Positions 11,395-21,904 of a DNA stretch of 64,000 nt are shown here, one piece after another (the first letter of the stretch is position 1; each line of letters starts with the position of its first letter). The DNA is from Toxorhynchites rutilus septentrionalis (taxonomy: Eukaryota; Arthropoda; Insecta; Diptera; Culicidae), in contig NC_073746.1 in NCBI RefSeq assembly GCF_029784135.1, forward strand, positions 160,989,608 to 161,053,607. Reading direction: 5' to 3'. Made by a program: the position numbers and the translations under genes. The notes under the pieces were generated by a model that was given only the letters and a program-made list of their open reading frames with translations, was not told the origin of the DNA and did not search any database.

Positions 11395-12399
11395 TCATAC
11401 TTCGAGCCCAAGCCCGTATGCTCGCACCTTCCTCTTTACCCCGTCCATAAGGTTGTGTACAACGTCAGGTTGTAGTTTTTTTTGAACAGAAATCCATTTT
11501 CTCTTGAAGTCCGCCTCCGATTTGACAACTTTTGGGTTCTTCCGGAGGGCCTGCTTCATAATCGCCCAATATTTCTCTATTGGGCGAACCTCCGGCGCGT
11601 TGGGCGGGTTCATTTCCTTTGGCACGAAGGTGACCCCGTTTGCTTCGTACCACTCCAACACGTCCTTTGAATAGTGGCACGAAGCGAGATCCGGCCAGAA
11701 GATGGTCGGGCCCTCGTGCTGCTTCAATAGTGATAGTAAGCGCTTCTGTAGGCACTCCTTAAGGTAAACCTGCCTGTTTACCGTGCCGGTCATCACGAAG
11801 GGGGAGATCCGCTTTCCGCAAGAGCAGATCGCTTGCCACACCATGTACTTTTTGGCAAACTGCTTGCGAATCTCCTCCGGAACGCTGAATTTGTCCTCTG
11901 CGAAGAAGAACAACAGGACCGGCAGCTGACGAAAGTCCGCTTTGACGTAGGTTTCGTCGTCCATTACCAGGCAATGCGACTTCGTCAGCATTTCGGTGTA
12001 CAGCTTCCGGGCTCGCGTCTTCCCCACCATGTTTTGCCTTTCGTCGCGGTTAGGAGCCTTCTGAACCTTGTATGTACGCAGGCCCTCCCGCTGCTTGGTC
12101 CGCTGGACGAATGAACTTGACAAATTCAGCTTATTGGCGACATCCCGGACCGAACTTCTCGGATCACGTCTAAACTGCCTAACTACGCGCTTGTGATCTT
12201 TTTCACTGACGGAGCATCCATTTTTGCCGTTCTTCACCTTCCGGTCGATGGTTAGGTTCTCGAAGTATCGTTTTAGTACTCTGCTGACCGTGGATTGGAC
12301 GATTCCCAGCATCTTACCGATGTCCCGATGGTACAACTCCGGATTCTCGAAATGAGTGCGCAGATTTAATTCACGACGCTCTTTTTCGTTCGACGACAT
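11395..12399 (-). CDS. DD37E mariner-type transposase, 334 aa
   Basis: Cut-and-paste transposase that would bind the 49-bp ends and act in the nucleus. The N-terminal ~110 residues hold two helix-turn-helix units (YHRDIGKMLGIVQSTVSRVL and DVANKLNLSSSFVQRT), separated by a basic linker with KVKNGKNG. The catalytic domain shows the first Asp in VMDDETYV, the second in FWPDLASCHYS and Glu in PEVRPIEKYWA. Exactly 37 residues separate the second and third, hence DD37E. All three are present. The ATG at 12399 lies 104 bp inside the right end. The stop TGA (11395-11397) overlaps an AATAAA read on this strand, a probable polyadenylation signal. No stops or shifts; length is normal for the family. Confidence 0.93.
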   Translation of the reverse strand: MSSNEKERRELNLRTHFENPELYHRDIGKMLGIVQSTVSRVLKRYFENLTIDRKVKNGKNGCSVSEKDHKRVVRQFRRDPRSSVRDVANKLNLSSSFVQRTKQREGLRTYKVQKAPNRDERQNMVGKTRARKLYTEMLTKSHCLVMDDETYVKADFRQLPVLLFFFAEDKFSVPEEIRKQFAKKYMVWQAICSCGKRISPFVMTGTVNRQVYLKECLQKRLLSLLKQHEGPTIFWPDLASCHYSKDVLEWYEANGVTFVPKEMNPPNAPEVRPIEKYWAIMKQALRKNPKVVKSEADFKRKWISVQKKLQPDVVHNLMDGVKRKVRAYGLGLEV

Positions 12400-12502
12400 T
12401 TTTCCAAATTTACGAAAAATTGACAGTGAAGCATGGCCAACGTGATCTATACACTCTTATCTGATTATAAGCGAAAGCTGAAGATATAATTCCTAAAAAT
12501 TA

Positions 12503-12551
12503 AATTTCTACAGCGTTTTTTCCGTGATGCAATTTGATGTGACACACCCTT
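12503..12551 (-). repeat. Right 49-bp terminal inverted repeat
   Basis: Reverse complement of the left end; flanked outward by TA (12552-12553). It precedes the transposase start and probably contains or adjoins its promoter. Confidence 0.93.
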
Positions 12552-12553
12552 TA

Positions 12554-13201
12554 TTTCAATCACGCTTATCAGTATTTAATATAAAATACCTTCTAATCAA
12601 ATATAGCTGTAAATTGTACGTTTGGGTGAATGTCGCATTCGGGTAAATGATTCGGGTATCTGTTGCAATCCGGCCTTTCGGGTAAAATTTATCTCTCTTG
12701 TCGATGTAAAGCTCTATTTATTGGAAACATAGGTAACAAAATATATTATTCGACCCAAGTGAAAACTCGCCAATTATTGCCTAAGAGGTACTGATTCATC
12801 CACGGTGTGATTCTTGAGGAATTGAGGAATTTAAAGCTTATTAGCATTTTAGCAATAACAGAGCCGAATTTTAATCGTGTACATGTCACATGTTTATCAT
12901 ATCTATAATTAGGACATTGGCTGCCATTATCTTAGTAATCATTTGTGTTTTTTCAATTAGCAATAATCGCACCTCGGATGTTCATCATTGGGTACGATAT
13001 CGCCGCTATGCAGAGCTATCTTTCGTATGTATTGATTCAATTATTGTTTAAACTAGTGAATGAATGAAACAATTTACGAATTCAATTGCAAACAAATCCC
13101 AATTTAGGTCAATTCATACATTGAGGTAGTGGTTATTGCAGCAAATAATTATCAACATTTCGCCTAATCATCAAACGGAATGCGAAGACGTTCAGTAAGC
13201 T
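12554..13201. other. No recognisable feature
   Basis: A+T-rich spacer; I see no frame with protein similarity and no repeat boundary. Confidence 0.4.
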
Positions 13202-13500
13202 GGCGATATACAGTGGATTTCCGAGCGGCACTTGCTTATATACCGATTGGTGTGATTTCAATAGCCTGTTTGAATGCAATTTTAGGGCTATTGAAACAAG
13301 TTTTTGAATCAAAAAGTAACAAGCATATGACGCGTAGACAATTTTATCTCTCGAATGAAGTGTTTACCATACCATTTCGTTCAGGTATTTAGGAAATATG
13401 ATGGCTCAAAATCTCGTTCTCCGGCGTAACACATTCGTTTTCGAATCTTTGAAGTTACACCCCAGTATAGAAATGAAAAACGTAGTCCTACGTCAAAAAA
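13202..13500 (-). repeat. Promoter-like interspersed repeat, copy 1
   Basis: About 300 bp shared with 20965-21240 and 58328-58605 (partly with 14865-15012). Read on the minus strand it starts at the GACGTAGNNCTACGTC-type palindrome near 13483, runs through CGAATGAAGTG-type sequence, and ends in a compact promoter-like block: CACCAATCGG, TATATAAG (13235-13242), then GCCGCTCGGAAATCCACT. CCAAT and TATA boxes close together suggest a polymerase II promoter. Similarity to histone promoters is an inference supported by a histone-like relic downstream of copy 2. Confidence 0.7.
13235..13250 (-). promoter_or_regulatory. TATA plus CCAAT boxes of repeat copy 1
   Basis: On the minus strand CCAAT (13246-13250) precedes TATATAAG (13235-13242) by a few bases. 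The same arrangement is kept at 58353-58368. No gene follows this copy that I can recognise. Confidence 0.5.
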
Positions 13501-14600
13501 TTGTAAGGAGTTGTATCTAGGACACGACCGCATATTTTCGACGTAGAACTACGCAATTATATTATGCAATCCACTTGTTTACCACTTCGAATATTATTTT
13601 AGAATGCATCGAAATTTTTGTAATAGATTATGATCTCCGTTGCAAATAAATTTGATGACCATCCGTTTACGTTTTATATGACGCCTAGAACTACCAAAAC
13701 ATGTGAACGGAAGAATTGTCACGCGATCATTGTATTTTACATTTCCCCTCTGAAATTATTGCACATCTCATGTTTACGTAGCTCTCAAACCGCGAAAGTT
13801 CATTCACCTCTGGTATCTGAAATGACGATTTTCCCAGACTTCTCAGTTTAAAAGTTCGTTTTAGAGAAACATATTGCAGTCTGCACAACGACAAGCGAGT
13901 ACAAAAGTACTCAATACCAAAAATACCCTCGACTTGCTTGTATTTGCAAAGCGGATTCCCCTAGGCACATTAATTTTGAAGTCCGTGTTAGGGAAACACA
14001 GCTCGGTTGGAACAAAAATACCCCCGACTTGCATGTATATTTGCAGAGCGGATTTCCTAAGGTACATCGATTTTGAAGTCTGTATTGGGGAAACCGTAAA
14101 TCGGGCCAATCGAATCTTGGCAGTTAGGGCGTTTAAATAACGTTTGACATTTTACAATTATTCAATTGTTCATCTCATGAAAAAAATTTTTTTATTAATT
14201 GTGATAGACGCGTAGAAATATTTCCTATCAATTGATGCAAACGTCTTTTTGATCTGTTAAGAAATGTTCAAGTTATAAGCTTCAGAAGTACGGGTAGGGT
14301 TAGCACACAAATCGGCAGAGCAAATGTATGGGAAAAAAGGTAGTTCTTCCAGTTTTCGTGAATTTAAACCGTTTAGAGATTAGCGAATTGTAATGATATG
14401 CAACACACAAATCTTAGAGAATTTCCGATTCGATTGGTATACAAATCATGAGAATTCGTTCACAGTGAAAATAGTCATTAACGTTAACTTTATTTCACAA
14501 AAACGTGACCTATTTTCTGATTTGGCACCCTTCCTGAAAGACGTAGTTCTACGTCAAAAGATTTTGGTGGTCCTGAATAGGATCGATGGGTTTGCGTCAT
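13501..14600. repeat. ~1.1 kb interspersed repeat with GTCGTGTCC end and internal tandem units
   Basis: Starts at the hairpin GTTGTATCTAGGACACGACC (about 13513) followed by GCATATTTTCGACGTAG, and runs to the palindrome at about 14539 and the stem-loop at 14565. A second copy is at 50753-51310 with the same order of blocks. Inside, at about 13860-14110, a ~95-bp unit carrying CGACTTGCNTGTAT and GCGGATTYCC repeats two to three times. No coding region is evident. Classification unknown. Confidence 0.7.
14565..14584 (-). promoter_or_regulatory. Histone-type 3' stem-loop, degenerate
   Basis: On the minus strand: GATCCTATTCAGGACCACCA. This is the layout of the metazoan replication-dependent histone mRNA 3' end: a 6-bp stem with one mismatch, a 4-nt loop, then ACCA. 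No histone frame precedes it. Compare 23573-23592 and 63538-63557. Confidence 0.5.
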
Positions 14601-14864
14601 TCTCGTATTAGACACACTACAATCCGAGTTGATTACATATCTGTGCTCCCATTGCCGTTATCTATTCAATAACGCATGAAACCGAAGTGGTACGTACTTT
14701 TTAATATTTCTGTTCTACTTAGCTTCTGCTCATCAGTGCAAGCTCTGCACTATGCGCATATTCAGAGAATACATTCTGAGGCGAAAAACTTTGCACGTCC
14801 ATTTAACACGATAGAAAAATAGGAACTGAGGTTGACTAGGACGAGCTCAATATTTGTAATGCTA

Positions 14865-15012
14865 TGGAAAGTGGTTTTTGGAACAATAAGTAACAAACAT
14901 CACTTATACACCTTTTACTTTCCGGAAGTGATTGTCATACCACTTCGTTCACGCTCCGAAACGCTCTCGTTTTCGATATTTCAAACTACATCCCAGTACA
15001 GACGTAGAAATT
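14865..15012 (-). repeat. Promoter-like interspersed repeat, partial copy
   Basis: Contains TTTTTGGAACAATAAGTAAC, CATACCACTTCGTTCA, CGCTCTCGTTTTCGA and ATCCCAGTACAGACGTAG, in the order seen in copies 1-3, but lacks the TATA end. Confidence 0.6.
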
Positions 15013-16290
15013 ATGTGGCGCAAAAATACAGAAGCACTCTCCACTCTTCATAAATTGAAAACGGACAGAACTTACATTGCAATATTGTCTTTATCCACAT
15101 TGTCAATAGAATGAACGATGCATTTGCTATTCGTATTTCATAGAAACGTCAAAAAAACTAACTAATGATTCCTTAGGTTTTTGTTATTGTTACACATGCA
15201 AAATAGTTTAAAATAAAGTCTCTATTTTATAAAGGCAGCAAATAATTTTACTCAATAGAAGTGCAACTCCACAGTTGCTCTCAACCATTCGACTTTTTTT
15301 TTTTTTTGCATACTGAATAACATATCTTAGCATGTATGGATCCGATGGTCGACAAGAAGAGAAACCTGCTGTGGATTGAATATTTCAAATCTTTATGGGC
15401 GGTATGTTGTTCCAATAATTTATGAACGTTTGTGTGTGTACGAAGAATGAAAATCTTTTCCCACGTTTGAAATTCGTTACGTTCTTTCTTCGCTGTTTCG
15501 AGTGGAAAATGCAAGACGTCTACCGTCTACTCTTCCCTGTGAAACCGCGTGGCATCGGCTCGAAACAACGTGCTGACTGCCACATGGCGAGCAAAAGTTT
15601 ATAGTCTGTAATAATGGGAAGCTTTATTTCATGTAAAAACAATTCACTTGTGGTGTAAGGATTTAAAGCCGTGGCACCGCCTGTGGGTTCGTGCGTTTGT
15701 TATGGGGTTTCCCCACATATTTTTGTCGTTCAACCGACTGCGTGCAGTATGAAAAATGGCGTTTTTTCTGGTTCACAATAGTGGTGTTATTCGGATGCTC
15801 AACGACTGAAAAAGCCCATTTCCGGCCTGAAGACGGTTGATCAGTTAATCTGATTTTCACTTTTTTAGGAGAGCTTGATGACCAAATATAAAACATTCAA
15901 TCGCAAGAGAAAAATACTATAATTTCAATACAGTTACTATGCAGGAAACTTCCCTTTGTACTGACGATTTGTAATTCATCAAAATGTTTTTTAAATAATT
16001 ATAACAATTTTCTTTTATTTCTGTTGTTGTTTTCATTCTATTCATATCTTTCAAATTAAATTCATTTGAAAGTTCTTTATATCTTGAGTAGTTACTCGTT
16101 GAATTAATTCGAGAAAATCGATGTTTTATTTTGACACAGTAAAATACAATGTCCATTCTCCACCGTTATTTTGAGCCAACATCGTCGTCTCATTCTATCT
16201 TCATACATTTACAATATTAGCATGATTGCTTCAATTTCAAAATATACTACATTCAAAAATATGAATTAAAAAGAAAAGCCTTTAGGCTTC
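15013..16290. other. No recognisable feature
   Basis: A+T-rich, with short homopolymer runs (T-run near 15294-15306). No coding similarity or clear repeat ends were seen. Confidence 0.4.
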
Positions 16291-16300
16291 AATAAAGAGT

Positions 16301-17409
16301 TTTTTTTTTATTAAAACGTTTAGTTTTACAGGCTCAGTTACGTAAGTTTAAAGGAGACAAACTCTTAACTATATTTCCACTAGCATATACTCACATGTTT
16401 CCTTAATTCTATGGTTAATAAAATAGGAAACCGATTACTCGCGGTCGACTCGAGTTTAGAAGGGTGACATATTTTCATTAGGAAAAGGATGGGATGTAAG
16501 GAGATTGTAACAATGTTCACACTCATACTCACATTCTCATTCACATTCACATTCACACATCACACTCAATTCTTAAAAACTATCATTACATCTAATATGT
16601 ATTACAATTCAACTTATCCTAATGGAAGGGAACCGATAGCTCGCAAAAGACGAAAAGGAAGGGTAAAGGGTGTAAGAACAATCACACTCGAAGATCGATA
16701 GTTTTAAGGAAAACATATATTTGGACCATGTAATCAAGATCTAGCCGAGTCAACATATCTCTCACCGGCACATTGGGCTGCCTTCCTCTGGCCCGAAGAG
16801 ATTTTTCTAAATTCGATCTGGCAACAACATATCCCTCGCACGACCAAACAACGTGTTCGATGTCTTGGTAACCTTGGCCACAAACACAGATATTGCTATC
16901 GGCAAGATTAATACGAAAGAGTAGCACATCTAACGAACAGTGATTGGACATGAGTCTAGAGAAGGTGCGAATAAAGTCCCGACTCAAGACCAGACTTTTG
17001 AACCATGGTTTAAGGCTAACCTTAGGGATAATCGAGTGAAACCACCGACCCAATTCATCTTCGTTCCACTTGCGTTGCCAGTTAGCGATTGTATTTTTAC
17101 GGAGTAAAGAATAAAATTCATTGAAGGCGATTTGACGCTGATAAATGTCGCCTTCAATCGCACCCACCTTTGCTAATGAGTCAGCCCTCTCATTACTCAG
17201 AATTGAGCAATGTGAAGGGACCCAAACAAAGGTGATGACATAACAGCGTCTGGATAAAGCACTCAAAATTTGTCGTATTCCCTCAAGGAAGTACGGCGAG
17301 TGCTTTTCCGGCCTCACTGAACGGATAGCTTCGACAGAGCTAAGACTATCCGTTACAATGTAATAGTGTTCAACAGGTCGTGAGGCGACGATGTCCTGCG
17401 CCCAGTAAT
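16301..17409 (-). mobile_element. 5'-truncated non-LTR retrotransposon with RNase H domain
   Basis: A LINE on the minus strand. Its poly(A) is the T-run at 16300-16309. A 10-bp direct repeat AATAAAGAGT lies at 16291-16300 and again at 17410-17419, which I take as the target-site duplication. So the 5' truncation point is about 17409 and only the last ~1.1 kb was inserted. It encodes the end of ORF2 (RNase H and a Cys/His motif) and a 3' UTR with CATTCA-type microsatellite. The same family's tail is at 26741-27201. Confidence 0.82.
16682..17409 (-). pseudogene. ORF2 C-terminus: RNase H plus zinc-knuckle-like motif
   Basis: The open frame (read from about 17461; the first ~17 codons are host flank) gives HYYIVTDSLSSVEAI, with the middle RNase H Asp, and VWVPSHCSILSNERADSLAK, with the His and final Asp. 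The C-terminal part has CVCGQGYQDIEHVVWSC, a C-x-C-x7-H-x4-C arrangement usual at the end of such ORF2 proteins. The first catalytic Asp and the whole reverse transcriptase are absent because of 5' truncation. RNase H places it in the I/LOA-type group of LINEs, not jockey. The frame is uninterrupted to the stop, so the copy is fairly young. Confidence 0.85.
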
Positions 17410-17419
17410 AATAAAGAGT

Positions 17420-18820
17420 ATTCGAATCACTGTATTGAACTGCACTGTATTGATACTGCATATATATGTTTCGGAAGAAACGATAATCGCTGGAGGTGAT
17501 ATTTGGAGAATTCAGAAGATGACCTAACGATTTTCCATATCAATGTTCCTTCAAAACACTAATTGTATTTGAATACTAACAAATTATTAACGTAAAAAAA
17601 TTATCTACGATATTTTTTAATGATCTTACATTACATAGACGCGGCATTGCAGTTGTACCCATATAACTTCCTAAATTGAAACAATATTTCATTTAAAACG
17701 ATGAAATAATCAATTATTTATTACCAATACCAGTACCAGTATCCCTTTTATGACACTATCATCAGGCTCATCCTTCCAAGGCCGAACCTAAGCCACTTCA
17801 TGAACACACTTCATTCCAACCAACAAGTTACACATTTCCTTATTTCACTAACGTTGGATTTACCGCAACATTATTTACTCGACTCCACTGCTGTTGGCTT
17901 TCGACAACGCATCTTCCCGCCCAGGCAATAATGGCACATATGTTCAAATATAAACTCGGGCGAGAGTTAATTCCAGTACATCTTTATACGGCGAGATTTA
18001 AGGGCACATTTCAGCGCGCATTTCCCACGTCTGAAGTGAGTGCGCGAAATCTTTCTCCCGTGGCAGGTAGACCCGACCAGCACCAGAACTGCTTGAGCGA
18101 GTGTAAATTTCACTTAGGTTTTTTTACGATATCTGGAGAAATTTTCCGCTACGCTCGTTTCCTTCCATTACACCACAATGTTCCGTTTTGTAGCAATGTG
18201 CAGCAGGGAATGTGCACACAGTGAAGATCCCGGCCGAGCTCACACTGAAACCGCAAAGTTCAGTATCTCAATCATCATCACCATATCCGTTATAGTGTAC
18301 TCACGTCATCCGCAGAATGTACCTACATATATACGACTACATATATCCACAAGATACAGAATTCGGATGCATGCATTTTCTCGACTTGACTTTAAATGGT
18401 TCATTACTTGGAAGGCACATTACCATTCATGTGATCTTTTCTGCTTTTTGTCTAAATAATACTTCCCCGATGGGACAGCAGAAGCAAAACGAATATACGT
18501 CAACTCCGCAGTCACCTGGGGACAAATGCACAAATGCTTGCCGGATGAATGGAGCCAGAAAATTACTCAAATGAGACAGCTTTCAAAGAAAATGCTATGA
18601 AGTTTACCTCGTTAAGACACGGTTTATAGCTAGACAAGTAATGGCAAACATATTTACCCAGGGGAAACATCAATTAAGTAATTAGTCGTTGAATATTTCA
18701 GATACGTGTCAACAGCAAATCTGTGAATCAATCTGAGCGTAGATTTTTTAACATACGATTATAATTGTTTTGTTTTCAAAATAGTGTCTCCTGGAAAGCA
18801 TGCGCGGATTCAATCCTAGA
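17420..18820. other. Low-repeat stretch, no gene recognised
   Basis: Moderate G+C between 17850 and 18580, with short overlapping plus-strand frames (85-97 codons) lacking known domains. No repeat boundary is evident. Confidence 0.4.
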
Positions 18821-18825
18821 ACATA

Positions 18826-18950
18826 AGGCCATCCGCACACGGGTCAACCGAAACTCAGCCTCAACTTGTCTTTACCTCAGCTGTCAAACATGAGTACAAT
18901 TTTCATCCGCACACGAAGCAACTCGAAATTGACAAGTATTGTTGAGTTTT
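18826..18950. repeat. Short dispersed repeat shared with 31070-31115 (inverted)
   Basis: CGCACACGGGTCAACCGAAA followed by CTCAGCCTCAAC matches, in reverse complement, GTTGAGGTTGAGTTTCAGTT GACCCGTGTGC near 31085. A second CCGCACACG lies at about 18904. Probably ends of a small non-autonomous element. Confidence 0.5.
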
Positions 18951-19494
18951 GTATGTCATCTTTGATTCGCAGACTCTGACTCTGGAAGCGACAAAGGCAA
19001 TGGATGTTCATGTGGAATGAATACTTCAAAAAATAATAATAATAATAATTAACTCTTCCATCACAAATATGTATTCTATTGAATTCAGAATCACATTTTT
19101 CAAAAGTGGTGGAAAATATTATACAAGAATATAAGACAATTTTATAGTATAATAATGAGATTTAGTAGGAATTTAACAGAAAACAGAAAAGAGTTAAATT
19201 AGGGTCAGCACTACGTGTTTCAAGTAATTAAATATTACAAAGTGAAAATGTTGATTCAAATTTGAACAATTTAAAACTGTCTTCGGGCTTGCTAATCTGA
19301 TAAAGAGCTGAGAGAGAGGAGCCAGCTGAATGACAGATAGTTTGTTTTCTTCTTATTCTTTTTACGCATTCTCATCAAGAAAATTCCAAACTGACAATTT
19401 CAATCAAGCAAGTTGTTGTCATTCATTTATGAGAAAAGTGTTCAAACTTGACGTGAACCTTTGTTAGTGAGTACATTTGTGCGTTTTATTCCCG

Positions 19495-19570
19495 ATTTGA
19501 TTTTTGACATAGGACTGCGTCTAACAGGAATATATGGGGGTAAAAATTTGAACACTGATCACGTAGGAAA
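19495..19570. repeat. Truncated copy of the 22.7-kb dispersed repeat
   Basis: GACATAGGACTGCGTCTAAC, then GGAATATATGGGGGTA, in the order seen at 22715 and 9335. It breaks off after about 75 bp. Confidence 0.55.
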
Positions 19571-19682
19571 TAATAAAAGATGTACCAGGTCAGCCCACAT
19601 CATGGCTTCTAGCGGCATCGGCCCATTCAAACATTTTTTACTTTTGATAATTTCGATATAGTTGTCCTAAAGAATTATTTCG

Positions 19683-20444
19683 ATGATTTCTAAAACAAAA
19701 TCCAAAATTAGAAGCAAACTGACTTTTATGATTTGTTTGTCGGTGGAGATCTTGTGTGAATTTATGGGTGTTTTGGGCCCATTTGTGACTTTTTCCGATC
19801 GTACATTCAGTTTTCGCGAATTCTTGTATTCTTTCACTGGTTCCAGGTTGATCTATTACTGCAAGCTCGACGAATCGATTTTTGCAATGTGGGCGATGAT
19901 TGTCTATCTCCGATGCAATTTGAATATGCAGCGTACACCCAGGTTTTTTTACGCGGATTTTCCAATTAACGCGGTTTTTTTACGAGATACGTATCCCCCG
20001 CGTAAAAAAAACCTGTGTGTATGTGGAATACATAAAATAAGAGCTAATCTTCCAATGAAAATAGCCAACATTGATTTCTCTCAGGTGTATTTTGAGGGAA
20101 TTTTGTTTGTGTCCGATGGAAATAATACTAGGTTGACTAAAAAGGATGCTGTGTCTGCATTTTTAACAGGCATTCGGATGAAGATGAGAATTATACTACC
20201 AGTCTCTCGTCATCTTTGCCATGATATTCACATTCATATGCAATATTCAAATTTGACATGTAGGTTTAATCAAGGCACTAGTATCACTGAAGATCCAATC
20301 GAATTGACCGATAGTGAAGGTGAACCAATAGTCTTGTCCAAAAAACTAAAAGGGTCAAGATTCTTTCTCCCCTTTATGTGTGATATAATTTGTATACCAT
20401 TTCCCATATACAACATATCTGTCGCTTCCAATCAGTCTGCATAA
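19683..20444 (+). other. Unrecognised 253-codon open frame, probably not a gene
   Basis: I do not recognise this frame. It includes Ile/Phe-rich stretches and an acidic block (ITEDPIELTDSEGEP). A small hairpin MITE (19936-20019) contributes about 28 codons in the middle. Removing it with one TA joins the upstream part to an immediate stop, so the long frame exists only because of the insertion. The second half may preserve part of an older coding sequence. Low confidence as a gene. Confidence 0.2.
19936..20019. mobile_element. 84-bp hairpin MITE, TA-flanked
   Basis: Ends CACCCAGGTTTTTTTACGCG and its complement (read inward CACACAGGTTTTTTTTACGC) with one mismatch and one extra T. TA duplications lie at 19934-19935 and 20020-20021. 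Nearly all of it is inverted repeat around a short spacer with TTACGCGG-type motifs. Tc1/mariner-type target. No coding capacity. Confidence 0.85.
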
Positions 20445-20682
20445 ATGTTGCGCTCACTCTGCCCTCCCTCACAACACCCACTTCCCGTTTGTGACATTGA
20501 TGAGTGAACATTTTTTGTGCGAGTGTCGAGCAGGAATGAATTGTCTTTCTCAAGATTCACTGTACTCCTAATAAGTGCTCGAAAGATGTAATCTTACGTT
20601 GATCGCACTTGATCGAAGAAATTAAAAAAGAATGTATTTGACCGCAGTATTTGATAAACTCTTTCTTAAAAGAACTGGATTT

Positions 20683-20960
20683 GATTTGCTGAAAACACTA
20701 TCTTGTTTTCTCTCTAGTTGTGCGTTATGTGTGGCGATGGTAGGTTTTTTCGAAGCTGCTACTGATTTCTATGAGTTCGGCGTTTTCGGCTTGCATGCAA
20801 CGATTTTTGAGGATTTGTTTGACTTTTGCTTTCGGGCAGCCACACCAGCAGTAGCAGCAGCTTTCTTCTTGCTGGTCGCCTTCTTCACAGCAGCAAGTTT
20901 GTTTTTTTTTTTGCAGCAATAACTGTTCCAAAATGATCTAACCGCTGTACAATTATAATT
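20683..20960 (-). pseudogene. Histone H1 C-terminal-tail-like relic
   Basis: On the minus strand from about 20925: AAVKKATSKKKAAATAGVAA, then RKQKSNKSSKIVACKPKTPN, a stop, and KSVAASKKPT. Lys/Ala/Ser/Thr/Pro-rich sequence with KPKTP is typical of linker histone H1 tails. There is no globular domain and the 5' side is a short leader after a TATA box (20979-20986). A TTTTCAG element with poor stem pairing (about 20683-20703) sits where an H1 3' stem-loop would be. An internally deleted, dead copy of H1 is the best reading; a chance Lys/Ala-rich frame is possible. Confidence 0.5.
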
Positions 20961-20964
20961 GAGT

Positions 20965-21240
20965 GGAGCTGGCACCTACTTATATACAGATTTTTGTGAT
21001 TTCAATAGCTTGCTTTCAAAACAATTTTTGAGCTATTGAAACAAGTTTTTGGATCAATAAGTAACACACATATAACGCGTAGACATTTTATCTTTCGAAT
21101 GAAGCGGTTATCATACCATTTCTTTCAACCGGCGAAGAGGGTTTATTGCTCAAAATCCTGTTTCTCCAATGTAACACTCTCGTTTTCGAAGCTTTGAACT
21201 TACACCCCAGTATAGAAATGAAAGATGTAGTCCGACGTCA
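20965..21240 (-). repeat. Promoter-like interspersed repeat, copy 2
   Basis: Same order as copies 1 and 3: palindrome-like GTAGTCCGACGTC near 21227, TTACACCCCAGTATAGAAAT, CGAATGAAGCGGTTATC, ACAAGTTTTTGGATC, ending at TATATAAG (20979-20986, minus). The CCAAT box is degraded. The H1-tail-like relic lies immediately downstream on the minus strand. Confidence 0.7.
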
Positions 21241-21362
21241 ACATTATTTTCACATAAAACGTCTTGCAAAAAAATGTCATGTTGAAATTTTCTACATATT
21301 TCAATACTTCCCCTTGGTTCACCGTGACTGGTTCGCGCTGACATAAGGGTGATCACAACAAA

Positions 21363-21382
21363 CGCGAGCTGGCTCCTCTCTC
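21363..21382. repeat. Inverted partner of 19311-19328
   Basis: GAGCTGGCTCCTCTCTCTCA here is the reverse complement of the GAGAGAGAGGAGCCAGCT block near 19311. The pair brackets about 2 kb that includes the 253-codon frame and the H1-like relic. Whether they are ends of one element is unknown. Confidence 0.5.
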
Positions 21383-21399
21383 TCAGATAAAGAGTAATT

Positions 21400-21890
21400 T
21401 GTCTTATAAACACTAATAACGTCACAGATGTCGACACCGTACATTTGTCAACGCCGATCCAGGTTGCCATTGAATGTAAAACCCAAGTAACCTTGGTTCC
21501 GTTTTGTTTTAATGGGATATTAGTTTATCATGGTCACTGAAGGGATTTTTAGTTCCAAATAGCATTAATATTACTATTAATAATATTTTAATATCATTTA
21601 GTAATCAAGTGTTGCAGTGTTGTTTTTGTATTGGATGTGCTAATTTCAGTATTGAAATAAAATTATGAGACGTAATCAAAAAATATTCCACAATTCTAAT
21701 AAATAGGTCATTGCATAAATCAGTGCACGGAGAAGTCGTATAAAAAAATGCACAGGCAGGACATGACATGCTGGATGAAGTTCACTGGGTCAGCTAGTTC
21801 CTCAATATTTTTTCACAGTTATTTTCGATAGGTGGAAAACGTCATTTTGATCTGCTCGATTGGTATGATTAATTAATGGTTCATTTCGCC
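21400..21890. other. No recognisable feature
   Basis: A+T-rich; nothing supported apart from short runs. Confidence 0.4.
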
Positions 21891-21904
21891 ATTTTATGAA
21901 CCAC

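Larger units (their letters stand above)
11266..12551 (-). mobile_element. Intact mosquito DD37E (ITmD37E-type) mariner transposon
   Basis: A complete 1286-bp element. Terminal inverted repeats are 49 bp and, by eye, identical: 11266-11314 (AAGGGTGTGTCACATCAAAT and onward) and 12503-12551. TA duplications sit at 11264-11265 and 12552-12553. One uninterrupted transposase gene fills the interior on the minus strand. Identical ends, an intact frame and a clean TA target indicate a recent insertion, possibly still competent. The DD37E group was originally described from mosquitoes, which makes this the best taxonomic clue in the window. Confidence 0.93.

Noticed and set aside
19683..20444. 253-codon frame as a real gene
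   Set aside because: It depends on a MITE insertion that supplies the middle and shifts the frame; removal creates an immediate stop.
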